In this document: one piece after another, positions 43,660 to 55,353 of the stretch
Layout: each line of letters opens with the position of its first letter
Position numbering within the stretch: position 1 is the first letter of the stretch
From: Adenophora triphylla var. japonica
Lineage: Eukaryota > Streptophyta > Magnoliopsida > Asterales > Campanulaceae
Assembly: GCA_022495995.1 (NCBI GenBank)
Contig: JAFEMH010001307.1
Coordinates: 186,001-250,000, forward strand
Direction of reading: 5' to 3'
DNA length: 64,000 nucleotides
Notes under the pieces: model-generated
Seen by the model: only the letters and a program-made list of their open reading frames with translations
Database searches by the model: none
Told to the model about the DNA's origin: nothing
Made by a program: the position numbers and the translations under genes

Positions 43660-46090
43660 CTTAACTCCTTTTGGTGTGCAATTCACACGCGAGTGGAAGA
43701 AGTTTTTGAGCAAAACATTGCTCCTCAATAGCCATGACTCTCAAAAAAAATTTGTGACCTATTTTTTTTTCTTTTTATAAAAAAACCTTTTTGCCCCAAT
43801 CCATTACTTTTTCTCTCTTTTTTTTTTATCAAGTCTTATAAAAAAACTAATTTTTTCAAACACATAGGAAAAACTAATTTTAAAAACACATGGTGACATT
43901 TTCGTAATTAACTGAAATTTTTTTAAACGTGCGGTGATATTTTTTATTAACTCACTTTTCAAAAAATGGTAATAATTTTTTAGTGTAAAATTGTGCCCGT
44001 TGGTGTTTTTCTAGTGCAAGTGTTATTGTTAAATAGTGCAGCATTGTTAGTGTTAAAAAAGTGTCAGTTTTAATTATAAAAAGTGTCAATTTTAATTATA
44101 AAAAGTGTCAGTTTTAGTTATAAAAAGTGCCAGAGGTGTTAATAAGTTTAGGTTATTTACGAAAATGTCGTAGCATCATTTAAAAAAAAATCCATATTTA
44201 CAAAAATGTCATCGTGCATTTTTCAAAAAGTTCCGATTAATTACGAAAATGTCACTGTGCATTTAAAAAAAAAAAAAACTAGTTTTTCCAAATTACTTGG
44301 TAAAGATGATTTTTCCTAAGATTTTGACTTTATTCTTTTCTTTTTTCTTGAAGAAAAAAAACTCCAAAATGTTTGCCATCACCTATATCCCTTAAAAAAA
44401 ATAAAAAAAATTAAGGCACTTTCTAGTCAAAATATTTTAAATGTGAAATAAAATCAACAATATATATGAGAATAAAATTTTGATTTTGATACCTATCATT
44501 TAAGATGCTAGTACCTTTTATATAGGTATCAAAATTTGATTTTGATACTTATTATTGGGGATGAAAATTTAGTACCCTATAAATATTGTTTCATAGGTAT
44601 CAAAGTTTGATTTTGATATCTATTACTTAACTCACTCACTGGAGATGTTATGAATGAGAGACGAGATGCAAAAGCCGAGCTGAATATCTAAAATATTCTT
44701 AATAAAAAAACCCTTAATTGTGCGTCTTCAAAAGCCGAGCTGAATATCTATTACTCAATTGTTTCATGGTAATAGTCCTAATTTTTTTGGGTCAACATGA
44801 TTAAATATTAACAACATATATAAATCCAAAAATTAATTATTGATTATATTTTTAATGATGCATTAATTTTAATTTTTTTAACTTTCAGAAATATTATGTC
44901 AAAATCTAATAAAGTTAACCAAAAAGTCTAATGATATGCAGTGGAGAGAGCGTCTCTTCTTCTTCTTTTCCTTTTTTTATTGAACTTTAATCAACACAAT
45001 CACAAAACTTTAATTATTATCATAAAACTCTAAGAGTTTGTTATTGTTACACAATTAAAAAAACAATACTATCTATAACAATTTTTATAATTTCATGAAA
45101 ATAAATAAATTTTCATAAATTACTTGTCAAAGTTGAATCAGATTGCTCATAAAAATCAAAGTATATTTTCCACTGATTCCGAGGCCATTGCCGAAATCAA
45201 CATAAAAGCTGGCAAGAACATAGTTCAATATACTCACTCACACTACAGACTGTGTCTATGGATTTCATAGGCACAATCCGCAGAAATCCGCATAAAAGCT
45301 GGCAAGAACATTTATATTATAAATGGAACCCCCCTTTGAACAATGGATGAACAGTTTCACGCGGAGAAATTCCCATTTTGCCCTCATACATTTGTCCCTT
45401 TCCCATTTTGCCCTTAAAAAAAAAAAGAAATTTAAAAAAAAAGAAATTTAAAATTTTTTTTTAAAAAAAAATTACGTGACGGGCATGTGCTAGTAGTTCA
45501 ATATACTCACTCTGTCACTCATACTAGAGACTGCCTATGATTCATAGGCACAATCTGAAGCTTTCACTGCTAACAGGGCCAAACTTGTAAGTGATCTGTA
45601 GCAGGAGAAGTTTCAAGTTTGCGAAACCATTTCCCCCGCTTCCTTTTTTGACAAGGGAAGCATTAACTGTATACTAGCTTCATTGCAAACGAGTAAGATC
45701 CATGTTATACATATATACTAGGCCATGAAAGGGCAGTTTAGGTAACAAGTCATAAAATTCAAGAATACTTCTGACTCATGCGCAAAAAGGTTATCATGTT
45801 ACTTCACAAAATTAACTATCCAGCTTCCAGGTTCTTCACAATCTAAGCTGACCACCAATTGAACCTTTAACAACAAACATTAGATCCGGTTAGCTATCTT
45901 TTCAGGCAAAACGGCGAAAAAAAAAAACATGAAAACAATCATAATCGCAACTACTACTAGTTTGTGCTTTCATTATGCAATATATTATTTTGTTGGTAAC
46001 AGGGTTGTAATTGTATGGGTACTAGGTATCAGATATGAAACATACCCATGTAATAATACTCATTTGTCAGCAATTCCTTGAAGAAGATAC
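43660..46090. repeat. AT-rich DNA with short tandem repeats
   Basis: Visible repeats are about four units of AAAAAGTGTCAGTTTTAATT (about 44055-44135), three of TTTGATTTTGATACCTAT (44470-44625), two of AAAAGCCGAGCTGAATATCT (about 44670 and 44729) and two of CATAAAAGCTGGCAAGAAC (about 45202 and 45291). No gene is seen. Confidence 0.6.
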
Positions 46091-46171
46091 GAGGCTTTAC
46101 TTCGGGCCTACACATAAGATTCCACATGATGTATCCTTCGAAGTAAAATAAATGAAGAGTGAAGTAGATAC

Positions 46172-46396
46172 CTTTGATGCATACGATCTCAGATCAGTGC
46201 TGCTAATTTGACAGGAAAAGTTGCGGAGATAAAGGCCCCACATTTCCTTCACAATAGGTCTCTCTTCCAACATTGAATTGTATAGTAGCCAATTTTCAGT
46301 CAGAACAAGATAAATGTATGCCTTGAAAAGATCACAATTTTTATCTTTCACATTAATGGAAAGAAGAAATTGAAGGACACCTTCTTCATCAGGTAC
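46172..46396 (-). CDS. Exon of an unrecognised plant gene
   Basis: Between GGTGCAG and AAAG|GTATCT the 225-nt frame is open: VPDEEGVLQFLLSINVKDKN, then CDLFKAYIYLVLTENWLLYN, SMLEERPIVKEMWGLYLRNF and SCQISSTDLRSYASK. It is the longest and cleanest host exon in the window, rich in helix-forming residues and suggestive of an alpha-helical repeat protein. Phase and spacing fit the exon at 47843-47723. I cannot name the family. Confidence 0.7.
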
Positions 46397-46426
46397 CTGC
46401 ACCATGAGAAACAAACAAATTTTAAT

Positions 46427-46607
46427 ACTCCCTCCATACCAAAAAAGTTGTCCCACTTTAACTTTCATGGTCAACTCAATCAAACTTTGACCATAATTTA
46501 ATAAAAATCTATTTATCCCTATGCAATTTTATAAATTGTTATTGTTTCACCATAATGAATATTATCAATAACAATTTTTAGAATTGCATAGAGATATCCA
46601 TATACAA
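46427..46607. mobile_element. Partial Stowaway-like MITE
   Basis: It begins CTCCCTCCATACC after TA, with AAAAAAGTTGTCCCAC following. The right terminus is lost in the adjoining TA/TG microsatellite. Confidence 0.6.
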
Positions 46608-46680
46608 ATATATATATATATATATATGTGTATATATATATGTGTGTGTATATATATATATGTGTGTATATATATATATA
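46608..46680. repeat. (TA)n/(TG)n compound microsatellite
   Basis: Alternating TATATA and TGTGTG blocks run up to the TA target of the next MITE. Confidence 0.95.
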
Positions 46681-46682
46681 TA

Positions 46683-46975
46683 CTCCCTCCGTCCCACGTG
46701 AATGTGGACTAACTTTTTGGGTGTGAAAATTAAGGAAAAGTGATGTAAGAAAGAGAAAGAGAAAAAGTTAAATGTTGTGAGTATGAAAAATTAAATAGGA
46801 GAGAGAATGAGTGGGAGGAATAGTGAGGAGAGAGAATGTTGTGAGTGTAAAAGTGAAGTAGGAGAGAGAATGAGTGGGTGAAATAGTGAATATTCTTTGC
46901 CATTTTGGAAAGTTTGCATTTACGTGGGACGGACCAAAATAGAAATAAGTTTGCATTCACGTGGGTCGGAGGGAG
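46683..46975. mobile_element. Complete Stowaway-type MITE (CACGT subfamily)
   Basis: Its ends CTCCCTCCGTCCCACGT and ACGTGGGTCGGAGGGAG are flanked by TA. At 293 bp it is a close relative of 14292-14579. Confidence 0.92.
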
Positions 46976-46985
46976 TATATATATA

Positions 46986-47182
46986 CTCCCTCCATCCCAT
47001 AACAAGTAGGTGTTGTGAGTGGGTAGGAGAGAGAAAGTGAGATAGTGGATGGTTGTTGTGAGTACGACAAGTGGGTCTTATTAATGAAGAAGTATTATAA
47101 ATTTTCCTTTTTGGGAAAGTGAGACTTACCAATGGGACACCCAAAATGGCAAATTGGGTAAGTTATTATGGGGCGGAGGGAG
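46986..47182. mobile_element. Complete Stowaway-type MITE
   Basis: Its ends CTCCCTCCATCCCATAA and TTATGGGGCGGAGGGAG are flanked by TA. At 197 bp it sits only 10 bp from the previous MITE, so the second probably inserted into TA-repeat DNA beside it. Confidence 0.92.
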
Positions 47183-47189
47183 TATATAA

Positions 47190-47720
47190 TTTCCCCGATC
47201 TCTTAGTTTGTGTTTGGTACCTTGAAATGGAAAGGGGATGGGATGAGTGATTCTATTGACGGAAACTTACTCCGGTTTGGTTGGCTGAATTGGACGGATG
47301 GTTATTACACAACAGAATGACATTCTTTAGGAATCCAGAACCATTTATAGTGTTGAGATTCGGAAACTCCGCCAAAAATATTCTGAGGCAATGAATTTTT
47401 ATTGTAATATTCTTTTCTTAGATGAGAATGCCTTCACCTATTTTTTCTTGTTCCTAAGCAAACCTTTCTTGCACTAAACCCCAAACCTTATCATTCACTC
47501 TCCTTGTTTCTCAAAAATTCACATTTTCGTTTCTTTTCCTTTAATCTCCGTACAAAATAAAAACAACAAAACAGAATGGAGAGGTCAATCAATCCCAGCA
47601 CAACAAGAAATTACAAGTACCAATATGTCTACTAACTAAATGCAACCTTAGTCTTAAAGAACATAATTCGAGATATTATAGGCCAAAATAATTTTCGTTT
47701 GTTGAACTAATGGATAGAAT
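47190..47720. other. Intron-like DNA
   Basis: No gene or transposon termini recognised. TTGTGTTTGGTACCTTGAAA near 47210 may be a decayed Tourist-like end. Confidence 0.4.
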
Positions 47721-47722
47721 AC

Positions 47723-47843
47723 CTCATCTTCAAAACAGCTTAGAAGAAATTGAAAAGCTACTGTTCTTCTGAGGTGCTTAATGGGCGCATCGGCTCCCGA
47801 TATGCTCTCCACAATTCTCAAGCAGTTGATATCGATGGGTATT
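47723..47843 (-). CDS. Exon of an unrecognised plant gene
   Basis: From TTCTGG-type acceptor (CCAG) the frame reads IPIDINCLRIVESISGADAP, then IKHLRRTVAFQFLLSCFEDE, to GAG|GTATTC. It is 121 nt and open, with consensus borders and the same strand as the next exon at 46396. Confidence 0.65.
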
Positions 47844-48027
47844 CTGGATTCAAATCATTATGTAGCCAGTAAGAAACAGATTGGAAAGACTATCATTCAT
47901 AGGCAAATGTAACTTTGATAACATTGACACATCCAATAAGTGAATTTAAACTATGTAAACCTAAACCCAACAAATATTTCTGTAGGTGTTTGTAATTGGG
48001 GAATTAAAATGATTATCAAACATGAGC

Positions 48028-48345
48028 TTTTTTTCTTCTATTTAATAAAGGTTTTAATTCATTTTCAACCATCGTACTTTCACCTGACTCCCAATTTAAC
48101 CATCATACTTTATTTTTTCACAAAAAAACCACTCCACTTCGGAAAACCTCTCATCCCGCCCAAAAATTGCGGATTTGGGCACAAAAGTGTGATGGATTAG
48201 ACACAAATTTGTGGTTGCGATGGGAGGTTTTCTAAAGTAGAGTGGTTTTTCTGAAAAAAAAAAATAAAGTATGATGGTTAAAGTGAAAATAGGGTGAAAG
48301 TACGATGATTGAAAATGAATTATAACATTTAATAAAAGAAGAAAC
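48028..48345. mobile_element. Fold-back MITE with arms of about 150 bp
   Basis: The left arm contains TTAATTCATTTTCAACCATC, CCATCATACTTTATTTTTT and AACCACTCCACTTCGGAAAA. The right arm is its diverged reverse complement up to TGAAAATGAATTATAACATT. The loop is about 50 bp. No target duplication was settled. Confidence 0.75.
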
Positions 48346-48491
48346 GTACTAGAAGGAAGATATAGAATGCTGATCAGAGAACAAGCTGTCCTTTACGAGG
48401 AAAAAAAAAGGAAACAAGTATGGAAATACACAAAGTAGTCTAAGACGACTGTAATAACAAATGAAAAACTAACAAACTATAAAAAAACAAA

Positions 48492-48608
48492 TTAATGTAC
48501 GGCTGCTCTCCCTAAACCTTTAAAAGCTTTCAAAGCAGATGCCTGTAAAAAAGCAAGGTGCCAAATCCTCTCCTTAAGGAAAAAGGTAGCGATCTGTTCT
48601 GGATTATT
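48492..48608 (-). CDS. Probable exon of the unrecognised gene
   Basis: After ACAAATACCAG the frame reads NNPEQIATFFLKERIWHLAF, then LQASALKAFKGLGRAAVH and a stop. Alternatively the exon ends at GCAGCC|GTACAT. It could be a terminal exon or an internal one. Confidence 0.5.
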   Translation of the reverse strand, partial: NNPEQIATFFLKERIWHLAFLQASALKAFKGLGRAAVH

Positions 48609-48879
48609 CTGGTATTTGTCCAAACAAATACAACAACAATTTGAAAAAAGATGACATAAAAATATTGGCCTTAACAACAACAGCTAATTAATATGTCTGC
48701 AAATATATGCTCCTATACATCTTTGTTACCTTTTATTGATAACATGATTTTGAAAAAGTAAGTTGAGAGAAAGAAAGAAATACAAGCTAGAAGGAAATAA
48801 ATGTAAATCAGATGTAAAGAAGTATAAGTCGATCACAAAAAACAAAATACATAAAAACCATAAGTGCGCGCCATCCCAT

Positions 48880-49030
48880 TTTTTTGAAAAGGCACTGTGG
48901 AAGGAAAGTTAGTTTTCAATGTAAACCACGAAAAAGCTATCCACCCCTCAGATTGGGGGGGGGGGGTGTAGATAGATTTTTTTGGTTGACATTGAAAACA
49001 ATTTTCTTTCTACAGCCAGATGGTCCATAA
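48880..49030. mobile_element. Small hairpin element with G-run loop
   Basis: GTTTTCAATGTAAACCA is inversely matched by TGGTTGACATTGAAAAC about 100 bp away. The outer parts (GGAAGGAAAGTTA / AATTTTCTTTCTACA) also pair, and a run of about 14 G lies between. This is a fold-back MITE by structure; the family is unknown. Confidence 0.55.
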
Positions 49031-49097
49031 GGACCACAGCCTAAGCAAGCAATCATCCAAGTACCCAGAGCAACCTTGAGGATTAAGATATTATCTA

Positions 49098-49275
49098 CTC
49101 CCTTTGTCCCAAAATAAATGTCGCGGTTGGCTTGACAACGTTTTTAATGAAGGTGCTTTATAAGCTTGTACATTGATAAAATTGTACTAGGTCAGTTTCC
49201 TTATTTGGAAACGCGACATTTATTTTGGGACAAACCAAAATGGAAAGTGCGACATGTATTCCGGGACGGAGGGAT
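49098..49275. mobile_element. Complete Stowaway-type MITE
   Basis: CTCCCTTTGTCCC and GGGACGGAGGGAT termini lie inside TA dinucleotides. It is 178 bp and shares AATGTCGCGGTTGGCTTGAC with 12397-12585. Confidence 0.9.
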
Positions 49276-49469
49276 TACATAAAAAGGGAAAATGATTAAA
49301 TAAAAAATAAACTGCCATTTTGATCAATGATGAAGCCAGATTTGTGTAAAGGGGGTCAAAATTATTTTAGAAATGGGAACTTACAGGGGTCTCTGAATTT
49401 GGATCTAAAGAGTTCATTTTCTTAACTATAACTATAAAGAGTAAAATAACAACTTTTCAAAGCCAAAAG

Positions 49470-49524
49470 GGTCAAGTAGCCCCCCTTATCTGTTGTGGGT
49501 CAAGTAGCCCCCCTTATCTGTCGT
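49470..49524. repeat. 27-bp tandem duplication
   Basis: GGGTCAAGTAGCCCCCCTTA followed by TCTGT appears twice, directly before the LTR start at 49532. Confidence 0.8.
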
Positions 49525-49531
49525 CGAATTA

Positions 49532-51680
49532 TGGTATATCAGTTTAGTTCTTGCCCATACCAACTTGATAATGGTGAGACACACAACACACACACACGAG
49601 AATTATATGAAAGTAATCAACAAGAAAACACACGATTTATTAACCCAATTCATCGCAACGACAACTACATCTGGGGCATTACCAAGCCAGGATATCAACT
49701 AATATCACCAAATCAGTGGTGTTACAATTTTCGCTCATGTTTACAACAATAAATATAGCCTCCAAATCATGAACACACCCTCACACAAATAAATCCTATA
49801 CGTCTCCTAGGCCATCCATGTAATGCCCCTATAGGTACCCCCAAAGACCTACCACTGCTTTTTGGTTCTCTTTGTTAATCTCACAGATTCTTTCTGGCTA
49901 AACAAATTGGCAACAACCAATTTGATCAACTAGCATCTCACAATATTTTAAGTTATCACTTGTATTTATAGGAACAACAAACCTAAACTCTAAAGGATTC
50001 TAATTCCTTTTTCAAAAAGTAATCTGCTTCCGGCTAAAAAAAAGAATTATGTTGCCAAAAGAAAACCGGATCAAATTAGGAAACTGCCAGATTTGCTCCT
50101 ATTTTTTTCTCCCGTGCAGCCCAAATCCTTCTACGCTTTAGTTTGTATCTAATCCCGGCAATCCCTCACCTGCACCTAGAGACAAACCACAAGTTACTTT
50201 CACCATCAAACTCCCACCCGAGAATGACTTCCATATATTGTGTTTGCTACATTTGACTTCTGCTATGGCTCGACAAAGCCCATACAAACGAGTTGAAGCG
50301 AAGCGTAGTTCTTTAATATAACTGCCGAAAACTTCTCTTGCCCAAAGTCTTAACTTCCAAAGTGATCCTCCCTACAAACATCTCTGCTCTGTCCCTTGTT
50401 TCTATCCACGAACCTCTATGCGAACCACATGCCTTCACAGGCTTGGTCTTTTCTGTGTCCCAAGGCAATCCACCGCAACTCAGTTCTAGATAACGCTCAT
50501 ATGTTTATGTTGGCCAAGTTGTTCCCGCTAGCAAGCCTTCAACAACCAACTCCCTACCAACGTATCGTTGTTGGCGATCTCCCCCCCCCCTCCCCCGCCA
50601 TCCATCATTGAGGTACCCCTTGATTCCCCCCAACGAAACCGTTGTATGTGGCGTACAACACATTGCCTCCAAACATGTAAGTTAGCTCCTTTCAATCCTC
50701 CATGACCACACCAACCTTCCTTTACATATCTGCTCACAGAACCCAAGTCTTCTCTAACTTCTCTGAATGTTCTATAAATCACCCAAATGCAACACAGTCC
50801 CATTTGCAATCTTAACTCGCCCAAAGTAAAGTTTCGTCCCCTTGCACTGCTTTACTAATGAAACGATGCTTCTGAATCAAAATATCAACGAATCCACTTG
50901 ACAGCTCTTCTTCGAGTTTAATGCACCCTACACGTGATTTGCACATGACCTGCACGCCTATTCAATCCACAATCCTCAAGTTCTAGAAACTTGAATCTTC
51001 CATTTCTTGCAACTTTCATAATCCAAATTTGTTGCCCAAATTCGATCCCATCAAATTTCTATGTTGATCAATCACCGTTCATTATCACTACATCAACAAA
51101 TCCTCAATAACACTAATCCGCCTAAATCCCTGCAAAACCTAGCAACAATCAAATTCTTCAACCCTTGATCTCGGATCCAATGCCCTTACATGATTATATA
51201 TTTGCAATCTTGATATGAATACTTGTAGTCCCAAATCCATCCAGATCTATGAAACCTTCATCGTATTTGGATCTAACCAATATAAACCAAAAGAATTTCT
51301 GCAACCCCTAATTCTGATCCACATTCCTGCAGCCCACATCCAATCAATTAAAACAATTCTGATCTTCAAATTGAAGCTCTGATAACAGTTATTATGGAAT
51401 GGTGGTATATCAGTGCAGTTCTTGCCCATATAAACTTGATAATGGTGAGACACAATACACACACACGAATTATATGAAAGTAATCAACAAGAAAACACAC
51501 AATTTGCTAACTCGGTTCATCGCAAAGTCGAATACATATGAGGGCAGTACCAAGCCATGATATCAATCACCAAATTTGTGGTGTTACAATATTTGCTCTT
51601 TATTTGCTCATGTTTTCAACAATAAACATAGCCTCCAATCATGAACATACCCTCATACAAATAAACTCTAGACATCCTGG
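49532..51680 (-). mobile_element. Non-autonomous LTR element, right LTR truncated
   Basis: About 280 bp at 49532-49812 recur at 51403-51680 in the same direction, starting TGGTATATCAGT. A TATA box (CCTATAAATACAAG, minus, near 49965) and a tRNA-iMet-like site inside the right copy set the orientation as minus. The right LTR is cut by the L1 element at about 51680. The interior has no gag or pol reading, only short frames, so it resembles a LARD- or TRIM-type element. Confidence 0.75.
51373..51386 (-). promoter_or_regulatory. Primer-binding site of the non-autonomous LTR element
   Basis: The coding strand reads CTGTTATCAGAGCTTC, close to the plant tRNA-iMet complement TGGTATCAGAGC, 16 nt from the 5' LTR edge. 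Confidence 0.65.
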
Positions 51681-51699
51681 TCGGATGGTTTCTCGATGA

Positions 51700-54449
51700 C
51701 CTTTTTCATTCATGTTGGGATATTGTGAAACACGATCCTATGCGGGTTTTTTCTGAGTTCTTTGATAACGGGATTATATGTAGGAGTATAAATTCTATGT
51801 TTATTACTCTAGTGCCTAAAAAGGACCGTTCTATTAAGATAAGTGAATTCAGGCTTATCAGTCTCAGGTGACCAGTGCTTATAAGATCATCACTAAAGTT
51901 TTGTTGCTTAAACTTAGAGTTGGGGTCGGGGACACTGTCTCTGTTTTGTTGGGGGTAGACAAGGAATTGATGCGGCATTGATCGCTAATGAGGTGGTTGA
52001 TGACGTGCAACGAAGGGTAATAAGGGTGTGGTGTTAAAGCTGGATTTTGAGAAGGCTTACGATAGAGCGAGCTTGTCGTTTCTTGATCATTTTCTTTAGC
52101 GTAAGGGGTTTGGTATTAGGTAGAGGAGGTGGATTATGGGATACTTTAAGGCTCCAAACTTTTCGGTCATTGTTAATGGCAAGCTAGGTTGCACGGATAC
52201 GGATACTCGGATACGGATTCGCGGATACGAGATACGGGGATACGTGATTGTTGAAAAATCCCGGATACGGATACGTGGGGGTAAAGTGTAAATATTCAAA
52301 CTATAAGGATCAAAGTGTAACTATTCAAATTATAGGGACCAAAATATAAATATCTAAAATAGAAATATTCAACAATAAATAACAACAGCTGTCAATAATG
52401 ACTCAATTGCTCTGTCAACTCCCAAATTAAAATAAAAATGTCTAAAATCAAATAAAATCAAAGAAAAGAGAAACGGAGAGAGAGAGAGAAAGAGAAACGG
52501 AGAGAGAGAGTGAGAGACGCGATCAAAAAAAGCATGAGAGAGAGAGTGAGAGATGCGACGAAAGAAACCGAGAGAGAGAGAGTGAGACGCAACAAACCTG
52601 AGTCACGGAGGAGACTCGGCGACGGCCGACGAGCTAGGTTCACGGTTCGCGGAGGCGGCGGTGGTCTTAGGGCTTGACGAAGGAGGTACGATCGTTTTTT
52701 TGGTCTCAATTTCTCGCGTCTCTCTCTCTCTCCCGTATCCAAACCGTTTTTGACGTATTTTACGAGTATCCGTATCCCATACGTCTCCGATACGCGATAC
52801 GTCGACTGGATGACGTATCCGTGCATCATAGATGGCAAGGCTCAAGAGTGGTTTGAGGCATCACGAGGGTTACGTCAAGGAGATCCCCTTTTCTGTTTAC
52901 TCTTGTTGCAGATATCTTGAGTAAGCTTTTATTTCGAGGAGAGGAAGTTGGAATTGTTTAGGGGTGTAAGGTGGGTAGATAGAGGTTTATGGTGTCGCAT
53001 CTTCAGTTTGCTGATGATATTATATGTTGTTTTTAGCTGAGGGCGTTCAAAATTTAAAGAATGCGCTCATCATCCTTCAGCTTTTTGAAAGTGTATCAGG
53101 GTTGAAGATCAATCTGTCCAAGTGTGGTATTGCTGGTATTAATTTGGGAGATGATATGAGTAACCAATATGCTTCTTTGAGTCCTTTCTTGGCCTCTATC
53201 TTATCTTGGCTTTAGGTGGTAACCCTGGCTGCTTCTTTTTGGAATCCGGTGGTAGAGTTAATAAACGTCTTGCTAGTTGGAAGCGTGCATATTTTTCATT
53301 GGGTGGGCGAATTACCTTGGTGCGTGGTTGTCTTTCTAGCATTCCCCTTTGTTATCTTTCTCTATTTAAAATTCCTAGTCGTGTAGCTAATGCTATTGAG
53401 AGGACAACGGGGATTTTTTTGTGGGAAGATACGGGAGAGGATAAAAGGGATCAATTAGTGGATTGGGATAAAGTTTGTCGTCCTAAGAAGGAGGATGGCT
53501 TGGCTTTGAGTAATCTATTAGCAGGAACATTTCTTTAGGTAGTAAATTGTTATGACGATTTTCACAAGAACCTCAAACAATATGGCATAAAGTGATCAAG
53601 AGTAAATTCGACATGCATAACAATGGTTGGGATACTTCTTCCAGCGGGTCAGGTTCGCACAAAAGCCCGTTGAAATTTATTCATTAGTGTCACCGCATGT
53701 TTAATCCTTGCATTCAGTTAAAGGTCGGTAATGAGGCTCGAATTCATATTTGGGAAGACATTTGGACAGATAACTCTTATTAAAGGAGCGATTTCCCTGC
53801 TTATATCATCTTTCTTCTGTTCATGGAGCTTCTATTTTATGAGTTTCAGGTGTTCGGGAAAGAGAGGGACTCTTTATCTTGAAATTTTCATTTCTTTCAA
53901 AATCTAAATGACAGAGAACTTGCTGATGTTAGTGTTCTTCTATCTTTGTTATCTCATGTTTGATTGTTGAACAGACTTGATTATCGGGTGTGGGTTCTTG
54001 AGGGCTCCAGTAATCATAGTTGTAAAATTTTCCTAAACTTCTTAATTCAGAGTCCTATTCTATCCTCTTTTCCTTTTTCATTGCATGTTTGAAATTCTAA
54101 AACTCCCTTCGAGATTCGTGCTTTTGTGTGGCTTTTAGTGCTTAATAAACTTAACACTAATGACAAATTACAGCTTCGTCGGCCTTCTAGATGTCAACTG
54201 CCTAATTGGTGTGTGAATTGCCGGGAGTCTGAAGAGACTCATGATCATCTCTTTCTTTGTTACATTACTGCACGACATTTTTGGAACTGTTTGTTTGAGG
54301 TGGATGGTGAAGTGCGGGTGAGTCCAAAATCCATTTCTTCATTTCTTCAGATTCAGTTAAGAGGATTTGCAAAGGAGGAGATGAGAGTCTTTTATGGGAG
54401 TGTGGGGTCTTTGCAGTTTGTAGGTGTCTCTGGATGGAAAGGAACATGA
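51700..54449 (+). pseudogene. L1 reverse transcriptase ORF2 remnant
   Basis: Readable pieces in shifting frames are NSMFITLVPKKDRSIKISEF, LDFEKAYDRASLSFLDHF, then after the MITE FEASRGLRQGDPLF, MVSHLQFADDIICCF (the FADD catalytic box), SGLKINLSKCGI, RLASWKRAYFSLGGRITLVR and CVNCRESEETHDHLFLCYIT (zf-RVT Cys/His cluster). This order is the plant L1 ORF2 C-terminal two thirds. Endonuclease and ORF1 are absent. Stops and frame changes are frequent. Confidence 0.88.
52184..52831. mobile_element. hAT-type MITE inside the L1
   Basis: The ends CTAGGTTGCACGGATACG and CTATGATGCACGGATACG (reverse complement of the right end) are inverted. ATGGCAAG at 52176-52183 and 52832-52839 is a perfect 8-bp duplication of L1 sequence. 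The interior has GA-rich repeats and no transposase. Minus-strand frames (52458-52845) are MITE sequence. Confidence 0.93.
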
Positions 54450-54850
54450 GGATATTTAAGAACCAGTGTGTATCGAAACAATTGATTTGGGAAAAAGTAG
54501 TATCTTTAGCTGCTCTATGGGCTTATGCTAACGGTGCTTTCAAAGGATTATCACTCAATGATTTGAGGAAGGATTAGGAGGCAGTTGTAGTTTGATGTAG
54601 GTTTTATGTAATTTTCTTCATTGTGGTAGACGCCTTGTCCATCTGTTTTGTATTGTGAGAATCATCTAATAAATTTTTGTTTTTCCTATCAAAAAAATAA
54701 TAATACATGCCTAGTAAATAATTCTTAAAGTATAGACCCATATTGAAGAGCATACAAACTCCATATTTAGCATTCTCATTAATTTAGGCCCATACAATAA
54801 AGTTGAAGTACATTAAACAAAAAGGCAACATTATGCAAGCAAGTTTAGTA

Positions 54851-54954
54851 CTCCCTCCGTCCTAAAGTGAATGTCCAACAAATTTTCAAATTGCTATTGA
54901 TCAGAAGCAAATTTAAAGTTTTTTTTTTGGACATTTATTTTGGGACGGAGGAAG
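54851..54954. mobile_element. Short Stowaway-type MITE
   Basis: Its 104 bp are bounded by CTCCCTCCGTCC and GGGACGGAGGAAG, with TA on each side. Confidence 0.9.
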
Positions 54955-54959
54955 TAGTT

Positions 54960-55110
54960 TCTTTTGCTTGAAAAGTAATCCATGACCAATGAAAAAAGGA
55001 ATTTCCGATGAGCTTGACTCCCAAACTGGAGTCGTATAAAAGGTCTATGAACAGTTACATAATCTTGAACCCACACATAGAGTGACCTTTCCATTGCTCA
55101 AACTAATACA
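54960..55110 (-). other. Possible exon, unrecognised
   Basis: The minus-strand frame MERSLYVWVQDYVTVHRPFI then RLQFGSQAHRKFLFSLVMDY is open next to the MITE. It may be an exon of the surrounding gene, but clear splice borders were not identified. Confidence 0.35.
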
Positions 55111-55353
55111 GAACACATGGGGATGATTTGTGCCCTACTAAAAATTATAGTGTAGCTAGTCACTGAAGGAAATTAACTATTTTATTTTCATATCGTTTAT
55201 GTACCATGAGTGAAAATTGCATAGTTCTGAGTCTCCTTACATCTGCTGACTTGTTCCAATTATTGTCTGGTAAGTAAGCAATCATACAGTTTGGCAGGAT
55301 ATAATTCTCTTTTCAGCTAGAAGCTAACACATTATCCATTTCAATTCTCTTTA

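Larger units (their letters stand above)
51681..54690 (+). mobile_element. 5'-truncated L1-type LINE
   Basis: On the plus strand the element starts inside the RT domain and ends with a zf-RVT-type domain, a 3' UTR and an A-rich tail (CCTATCAAAAAAATAATAAT near 54690). It interrupts the right LTR of the preceding element, so it is younger. It is itself split by an hAT MITE at 52184-52831. Confidence 0.88.

Noticed and set aside
52458..52845. Arg/Pro/Ser-rich minus-strand frames
   Set aside because: They cover the GA-rich interior of the hAT MITE with an 8-bp TSD.
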